Source of the DNA: Cheiracanthium punctorium
Lineage: Eukaryota > Arthropoda > Arachnida > Araneae > Cheiracanthiidae
Length of the DNA stretch: 64,000 bases
Direction: 5' to 3'
Assembly (NCBI GenBank): GCA_038373885.1
Contig: JAWZYV010014429.1
Location: 620,001 to 684,000, forward strand
Below the pieces are notes generated by a model, which was not told the DNA's origin, made no database searches, and saw only the letters and a list, made by a program, of their open reading frames with translations. Position numbers and translations under genes: made by a program. Positions 56,812 to 64,000 of the stretch are shown here, piece after piece (the stretch's first letter is position 1; the number at the start of each line of letters is the position of its first letter).

Positions 56812-58560
56812 GCGATTACAGTTCACTGTATAATGCTTAGAGTCACACAGAAATCTTTTTATACGAAAATTTGGTTAGTAAACTAATCATAATAGTAAAA
56901 GTGTCAAAATCTCCAAAAAATGGACATAGCTGGTATTCATTTGAAAACGACGACATATTGTTTTAAAAGAATAGATAAAGTTTAAAAACTGGCATTGTTA
57001 GGGCCCGCCATTTGTAAAAAAAAAAAAAAAAAGTTTGATTACTTAAACCCTACAATCTGCTCGGTGATCTATAAAGGCATAGTTAACCTTTATAGATCAC
57101 CGTTATAAATTATCAATAATCTTTATATTTAAGAAAGACATGTACATTGTCACAGCTCAAAGCAGATTATTTTTCAGTAGGTTCTGGAGCTAAAATGACA
57201 TTTTTATAAACTGACTCTAAACTTAGTGAGTTTACAATACAGATTTACTACACAGATAAACTATACAGACACAGAAAGTAACTATACAAATATTCTTATA
57301 TGGAATTTTGCATTTCATTTGATGTTATTTCCCAAACTTTTGGGAATATGAATTTTATTTAGTATATAACCTTAAAAGGACACATTAAAAGGAATCGTCT
57401 TCAAAAAACGGAATAGAACATAAAAAAATGAAGAAATATTTAAAGTTTGCATCAATAAATAAGTCTACTCACATATTATTTTTACAACCGAAGAAAATGT
57501 TTAAAACTTATTTATTTCTATGGGTTTAATAGACAGTAATATTAAACTTCCAATTGAAATAAATAGTTCCTCAAAAAGATACTTTTAATTAGCACTCGGT
57601 ATTAAAGTAAATTAATGAAATAAACTGTCTTTGTAACAGCCTCTAATAAATGCTATACTGGTGCAATACTTTGAAAAGTATTTTATCAGATATTCAGATT
57701 TATTCGAATATAGTAAATTGAAATCATAAGTTCATGCAAATCCGATTAAAATTTCTGTTGCAACATTATCAATAATCTTATTAGAGTAGAATACAAAAAA
57801 GTTAATTATCAACGTTCAAATTAATCTGATAAAAAATTAACAGTGCCTTAATGTTTGTGTATAAAACGCAAGCAAAATTAAATTTAGATAAACTTTAGAA
57901 ATAGAAATTTGATAAATTAAAGTCTGAGTGAAGCACAAAAAATAAATAAAATAGTTATTTTCGAGATAAAAATTAAAAACAACAACAACAAAAGACCTTT
58001 TAAATTGTTTTGAACAACTCAGAAATTTTGAAAACTTAATGCTTGCATTTTAAATAGCTTACCAACTGTTAAAAATGAAAGCAATTATAAAGTTATTGAC
58101 TTTGGTTACGTAAATCTCAAACACACAGCAAAAGTCTGTTAGAATTTTTTTTCGTATGTGTGTATGTAACGAAATATTCAGAGTTGTATAACAGGATAAT
58201 CGCAATAAAATTTTTAATGTAATGTACCCAAAGGAAAATTACAAACTTCAGCCTAAAAGCCACTGTTTAGGAAATAATTAATATTGATAATTTAATGTAA
58301 AATAGAAGCAAATTAAAGGAACATTTTTTTAATCGTGAGCAAAAGAAATTTACAGTTTAGAGGAACATGGCATCACTACTTTTGGTGGCATTAGATACTT
58401 TAGATGCTGATTCCCTTCGTCATGTACTTGAGCTATAAAACACTAAATTATTTTACTCTTGTTTTTAAAATGTTTTTCAGAATACAAATATTTGAATTAT
58501 TTGTTTTTCAAGAGCACATATTTCATTTATAATGATAAAAATTATCACGTTATGTCTGTA
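56812..58560. other. AT-rich intergenic DNA with one hairpin
   Basis: CGGTGATCTATAAAGG (57062-57077) pairs perfectly with CCTTTATAGATCACCG (57087-57102) around a 9-base loop; a 17-A run precedes it. No gene otherwise. Confidence 0.6.
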
Positions 58561-59812
58561 TCTCTCTATTCTAAAAAAAAAAAGTACCTGCCTATGCCGC
58601 CGCTGTCAAAAGCTTGTTATGCTATCTCCTCTGAAACCGTGGGTATTTGAGTTTCAACGAAGGTGTCCACGGATTCGAAAAATCCCGGGGAACCTGCTAA
58701 GCTGACTTAAAATTCAAAAATTGAATTATTTTAGAAGATATTAATAAAAAACTGAAAAAAATAAACAAAATGGTTGCCAGGTGTGGCAGTTTTCGTCAGC
58801 ATAAAATTATGCATGCCTTTGCAACAAAGCAATACCAAGTATGTAGAATCACGTGAAATTGATAAACATGAAGTAGAACAATACCAATTTTACGCCAAAT
58901 TAAAAATTTATGAAATAGATATCTAAAAGTGTGAAAGTTGACGATTTTCAAATAGCAAGTTCTCTTAGACAACAGGAGCTTAGAATTAGCGATTATTTGT
59001 TTTTCCAAAACCGAATAACTAATTGTAACTGATTTAAATAGCGCCATCTTGGCACTAGGTACGATCTGGAAAAATGATATCTCTCCAAGCAGGGTGAATC
59101 TAAACAGCGAGTTTCAAAATGTTAGAACCCAGAATCTTGAAAATGAAAAATAATTAAAATACCGATTATTTTAAAGCTGATTAGGTTCAGCTTGGACATT
59201 TTCTGCCAGTAGAAATATTTGGTGTCGTTAACTATGCCATTATAGCAGTTATAGTACAGATTGGATATTTGCCAGTGCGACGAGATGATATATTTCGTGG
59301 TAATAATAATATGCCAATCTGCGAAGGAATTTGTATATAAATATATGGATAACGGCTTTCCCGGTAACTTTACATGAGCAGTAATTATCGGTTATGAGCA
59401 TGTGTAAATCGGCAAATAATGAAGAGATGCCAATGGTTGCAAAGCAAGTTGCCATTAGTAGCAGTTTTGTAGTTTTTATCAAACATAACATATGAAGTAC
59501 TGTTTTCTTAGAGCTAATTATATTAATGATACATATACGTAAGTGGCCAAATTATGAAAAATTGCCATGGGTGGCCAATACGCAAGGTGTTCCCATAGGT
59601 TTTACATAATTCAAAATAGTGTGGAGTTTAAATTTTTATGTTCCAAGGAGCATGCAAGAACCAAGCAATGTGAAGCTCGGTAACGTTCCATCTGATCCAA
59701 TCTTTGGGTTTTGTCTGTTGAAATTATGCCTTTTTTACGAATAAGAATTATTAGGGGCCGAATCCCTCATTCAAAAAGCGAGGGTAGCGAGTCTATTGGT
59801 CTTGGTCCCTTG
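58561..59812 (+). mobile_element. Non-autonomous Helitron, copy 2
   Basis: Collinear with 38234-39529: TCTCTCTATTCTAAAAAAAA start after GTA, shared AACCGTGGG-ATTTGAGTTTC, GTGTCCAC-GATTCGAAAAAT, CCATTATAGCAGTTATAGTAC and AATCCCTCAT-CGAAAAGCGAG-like words, end CCCTTG followed by T. The end hairpin is eroded here. Confidence 0.75.
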
Positions 59813-61145
59813 TTATTTCTTTACAAAACTTATTTTGAAAATTTTCTTAAATTATTTTCAACAAAGAAAAATAAAACACCACAAAAGCGATATTTTATTT
59901 TCAGAACACGATAACCTACAGAGCTACTATTCAGAAAAAATTGCTGTTTCAAAACTAAAATGTTTAAACATTTTAAAGAAATTATTGAAAGAATAGAAAT
60001 AATCATTTTTTAAACATTTTACTCGAGTTCTTGATTTACTAAAGTACACACACACATGTACACTCACGATATCTGTGCTAGATTAAAGCTAAGGAGATAA
60101 AACTTCACACTAAATTTTTAAGAGTGGCATAATATTCCGCAATTTTTGCGGAAGGCGAACTCGTTGGTTTAACGCATGGTTACTGCAAGCTTAATTTAGT
60201 CAAATGAGAGTTTTAATATGTTCTGTTTCAAAAATAAAGCATTAGGCCGCGTCACTCTCAATACACGATATGTAAAACCTTGCTTACAATTTTGTGAGAC
60301 ATTGGTTCTTTCAACAACGATATTCTCTAATGTGGTGCAGCTATAAAAAGACTTTATAAAACCTAAACCATATTTGATTCAGCTAAATAAATGGTAATAT
60401 TTTAGAATTATGTTAAAAAATATGTGATTTTACTTAAAAAAACATCCTTCTAGTGTGCAATATCATCAAATTAAGTTATCCTGATATAACTTTTTTTTTA
60501 AACTGCCACAGTGGTTTACTTATTTATTTTACTTTTAAGTTTAATTAAATTGCTTTTCGTGCTGCAATCCCACTTGACAAATCAAGGAAAGTTTCTATGA
60601 GAGTTGAAATAGCTTCGGGATATTTTTTCCGAATTGGATATCTGAAAAGAAATGAATTTTTCAGGAAGATAAGAACTGTGTTTTTGCCCCCCGTTCTCTT
60701 CTTTCTGTAATGGCTCCTTAGCCTCGAAATAGAAGCCAGTGCGATTTCCTGATGCAAATGCGGTTTTGGGGGATACGTCTTAATGAGTTTCAGGATCTAT
60801 AAATAAGAATTTCGGGTGGAGGGAAAGAAAATATTCGGCAAATTTCAACGGCTTAAAGAAGGGCAGAAATGAGAGGTTGTTTTCACTCCTGAAAGAACTT
60901 TGAACATTTGCGTACAAAAGAGGAAAGAGGGGAAAAGCCATGCAGTTTAACTTTACACTGAATCTATGCTTAACCAGTTCATTCTCATTTTGGTAAAGCG
61001 AAGCTGTGTCTCGGGGGCCATTATATGATCCGTTCTGAGGAGACACGCCAGGTGCCGAAAAAAATCTTTACCTTTGAGTTTTTTGGTGTGGCTTTTGACA
61101 TTGGGAGCAGTTGAAACAGACTGTCGTATTTGTTATCGCAAACGC

Positions 61146-61148
<3 letters not shown>
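59813..61148. other. Intergenic DNA, no gene
   Basis: No recognised feature. Open frames at 60545-60757 and 60780-61046 (minus strand) have no known motif. Confidence 0.4.

Positions 61149-61186
<38 letters not shown>
61149..61186. repeat. TA microsatellite
   Basis: Alternating A/T run directly before a mariner-like left end. Confidence 0.95.
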
Positions 61187-61189
<3 letters not shown>

Positions 61190-61766
61190 GTTGTAACGAA
61201 AGTTTTCCGCCAGATTTGCTTGAATCAGCTCACGCGGTACCCAGTTATTGACCTTATATGTCAAGTTTATGCGATGCTTAGCGCGACTAATGGACATGGC
61301 ACTAAAGTCTAACTCTTTTAGCTAGCTCTCGAGTGGATGAATATTTTGTCTTCTTCCACAAATTCTCGTAGGCGGGCCTCATCAGCATCAGTAGGCCGGC
61401 CAGAGCGCTCTGCTTCTTTAATGCCCTAGTCCTCGTTTTCGAACTTTCGGTACCAAATCTTCACAGTGTCATCTGATACAACAGTAGTACCTTAAGCTGT
61501 ACACATGATTCGGTGTCATTCTGTAGCTGACTTAACAGAACTGAGAGTAAATGATGGTTCAATCTGGTAGCGTGATAGTTCCATTTCAGACACCTTATAC
61601 TTAATCATAACGACATTGTTTTACAGATTTCACAACACAGTACTCTAAAACAAGTCTTTTTCTTTCAAATAACAAAAATCGTTTGGCAAAACATTGGCAA
61701 AGACACCAACGCGAACTGCTTGTGCAGGCAATACTTGCAGTGGCGGAAAACTTTCGTTACAACTTA
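61187..61766 (-). mobile_element. Internally deleted mariner-like element
   Basis: Left end CAGGTTGTAACGAAAGTTTT continuing CCGCCA; right end is its inverted copy TGGCGGAAAACTTTCGTTAC continuing AACTTA. It lies in TA-rich DNA, which hides the exact TA target. About 580 bp; it keeps only the N-terminal part of a transposase on the minus strand. Confidence 0.88.
61312..61607 (-). pseudogene. Mariner transposase N-terminal fragment
   Basis: From an ATG at 61605-61607 on the minus strand: MIKYKVSEMELSRYQIEPSF, then VVSDDTVKIWYRKFENED and KEAERSGRPTDADEARLREF, the mariner HTH region followed by the RSGRP linker. Three in-frame stops occur and the DDE core is absent. Confidence 0.85.
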
Positions 61767-61961
61767 ATATATATATATATATAGTAAAAGGCATAACTTA
61801 AAAATCAACGTAGCATCCACTTGGCAAATACAAAATTCTAAATATCCAGGGAATGATTTTTGAGCAAAACAATGAACTCAAAATCTTAAGTAAATACAGG
61901 AATAAGCAGACACATCCAGCAGATAGAAATCCAAACAATGGTAAATCAGAAAAAGAAAACG

Positions 61962-61963
<2 letters not shown>

Positions 61964-62028
<65 letters not shown>
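61964..62028. repeat. Long TA microsatellite
   Basis: About 30 TA units. A shorter one lies at 62341-62358. Confidence 0.95.
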
Positions 62029-62033
<5 letters not shown>

Positions 62034-62599
62034 AAATAGCTTAACTTACGTAAAATGGAATCCCAAGTAAAACATTAAGTGATAGCACATAATAAAAATT
62101 ATGAAACTGAAATCATGAAATAATAATTGATAATCCGGAGGCTATAAATATTCTAAAAAACAGAGCTATCAAAGACAAAGAGAAGTGAGAAAACAAGCCA
62201 GGTGAGAACACGTGGGCTTAAGCCTAACGTAAACCTTATGCTAAAAAATGCGCTAATCTTTCAGAATGTTTTTCTATTTTTATACTGTTCTATGCATAAA
62301 TACTAAAAATATCGCTAATATTTGGTAATATAATTTCATACTATATATATATATATATGCAATCCAGAACTTTCTACATTTTGAATGGCAAATGTTGTAC
62401 CTGACCCTCTAAAGTCTATTATTCAGAAGACTGTGATACTATTTAAACATGTTACAATGTATGTCGAAATAGGAGAGTTTCGAAAGATTTTCCTTCCACA
62501 CTAGTTCACAAGCTGACAACTGGAGTAAGACTGGAGGCGACCGATAAAATTCGCCTCTTGTAGAAAGTGTCCTTAAGGGACTTGCTACAAGACTTAGTG

Positions 62600-62700
62600 G
62601 ACACTAGTGTCAGACTTAGTGGACAAGACCATGACACAGTGGTTATGTCACTGAAAATGGTAGACAGCCGAAGTGTGAAGGTCCCGAATACATTATTGTG
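62600..62700 (+). repeat. Possible tRNA-derived SINE
   Basis: ACACAGTGGTTATGTCACTG (A-box-like) and GAAGGTCCCGAATACA (B-box-like) are spaced as in a tRNA, with a T-rich tail after 62705. Weak match; upstream GACTTAGTGGACA words are repeated twice. Confidence 0.3.
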
Positions 62701-64000
62701 AATTTTATTTACTTTTTTTTACCATGATAGTTCGCTTGGAATCGTTTAAATTTTCAGTTTTTCTATGCTGACTAGTACTCTTGCTTTCTAAAGCCTCATA
62801 ACAATTCCTTTACAGATAAAAGACATTTGATCGGTTTTGTTGTGAAGGATACTGGAACAAAAATTGAAAGTTTTGAGGAGAAAAGATTAAAGACATCCAC
62901 AAAGTGTTGACAAAATATTATTGATTTAATAATGACAGCTTAAATGGATGTTGAAGTGTTGGTGAAATTTCCTACCATACTTTGCCAAAAAGAATTACTT
63001 TTTCACAAAAACACTGAACTAAAATTGAGCAGTATAAATAGCAATTAATTTTGAATGATGTAATTGTTAGAAGAGTGATCCCTAACCGGTGTATGAAAAC
63101 ACAAACTTTGATCCCATATTGCTATGCGATTCTGAATCCTTATTATGCACTTCACTTCACCTTAAAGATTGCCGCTATATTTTTTGGAGCAATGAAGAAA
63201 AAAAAAGGGGTTTTTTTTTTGTTAATACTACACTTTAAGAAAACCTTTAAATTAATTCATTAGGAAACTCACTAAAAGAACTAAACCACTAGCAGCGTTT
63301 ATAATGAAATCTATGTAGATAAACAGAATTAATTCTGACAAATGAAATTTTTACGTTGTCTCATCACCCGAGGCTCAGAATAAAAGTTAAATTGCATTTT
63401 GCCTTCTCCCCACTTACTTTACAAAATGACGAGAAGTTAACACGGAGTGAATTGCCAGATTACGTAATAGTATTTCGAATAACCATTCGGAATAAGAACA
63501 AATTTCTCACCTGAGATAACGACTACTATCTATTTTTGTTTCTCTAATGGCATCTATGACATGAATAGTTATATCTAAAATTCTGGAATCAGCAATTTAT
63601 TTTTGTACATTTTCTGAGATAAGAAGAAATAATAGAAAATTCTAGAACAAAATCTAAAATGTGTTGCTGCAATGAGTGAGAACACTCATAGCTATTGAAA
63701 CACAAATTGGATTATTAAACTAAATTAGTTTCTTGCAAAATTTTAGCTAAGTTTCGTAGAAATAAATGTATTTTTATGTATGGTACGTGAGGGTAAAGAT
63801 CAAAAGCAAACAATATATAGTTATAGCAAAAGAAAAAATATTTTGACTTTTATTTTTGGTTTAATGTATTACATTCTTATGTTATAATTTTTATTGATTT
63901 ATTTTTATTGATTAATTTTACGAATATTTAAAAATCTCTATTTCGAAACCTGAGCCAATTTCTCGAGCTGAGAACGTATGACTTACCTAAGAGATAATTA
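62701..64000. other. AT-rich intergenic DNA, no gene
   Basis: Nothing recognised to the end of the window. Confidence 0.45.

Overview
This is a 64-kb piece of an AT-rich, intron-bearing-type eukaryotic genome, almost certainly an arthropod and possibly an arachnid. The guess rests on the transposon flavours seen (Ty3/gypsy with 17.6/412-like Pol, Tc1 and mariner relatives, Helitrons, hAT and TTAA MITEs, tRNA-derived SINEs). There are no bacterial operons, no ribosome-binding-site patterns and no CRISPR array. I found no intact host gene. Every long open frame that I can recognise belongs to a decayed mobile element, and most other open frames are chance frames in AT-rich DNA.

Layout. 0.6-8.3 kb: a four-unit tandem repeat (about 0.46 kb per unit) invaded by a hAT-type MITE and by a 5.7-kb Ty3/gypsy LTR retrotransposon with gag, protease, RT, RNase H and integrase, all broken by stops and frameshifts. 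8.3-14.7 kb: AT-rich DNA with a MITE at 9.6 kb, two unrecognised coding-like patches near 10.2 and 11.1 kb and a degenerate repeat array at 11.5-12.1 kb. 14.8-18.9 kb: two abutting TA-flanked DNA transposons. The first is a foldback mariner-like element with a 101-bp minisatellite in its centre. The second is a 2.9-kb element coding on the minus strand for an RNase-H-fold transposase with only a few lesions. 19-32 kb: AT-rich DNA with MITEs at 22.3, 24.7, 26.6, 28.8 and 29.0 kb.

31.4-39.5 kb holds two tRNA-derived SINE-like pieces, a 1.7-kb transposon with ~335-bp terminal inverted repeats, a degraded Tc1 element, a truncated Helitron containing a nested MITE, and a non-autonomous Helitron whose second copy lies at 58.6-59.8 kb. 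40.8-50.2 kb holds TTAA-type MITEs and a diverged higher-order repeat array (44.1-48.1 kb) punctuated by four hAT-type MITEs, several with clear 8-bp target-site duplications. 53.5-56.8 kb holds a TA-flanked element full of a repeated GTACCTTGG motif; 1,466 bp of it and its flank are tandemly duplicated at about 99.7% identity. 61.2-61.8 kb is an internally deleted mariner.

The elements do not work together in a pathway; the window is a nested repeat graveyard. The most promising leads are the 2.9-kb element with a transposase of uncertain superfamily, its likely long-TIR relative at 32.4 kb, the double-ended mariner foldback, covarying hairpins next to the ends of TTAA elements, and the motif-rich duplicated element at 53.5 kb. 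All alignments and counts were done by eye.
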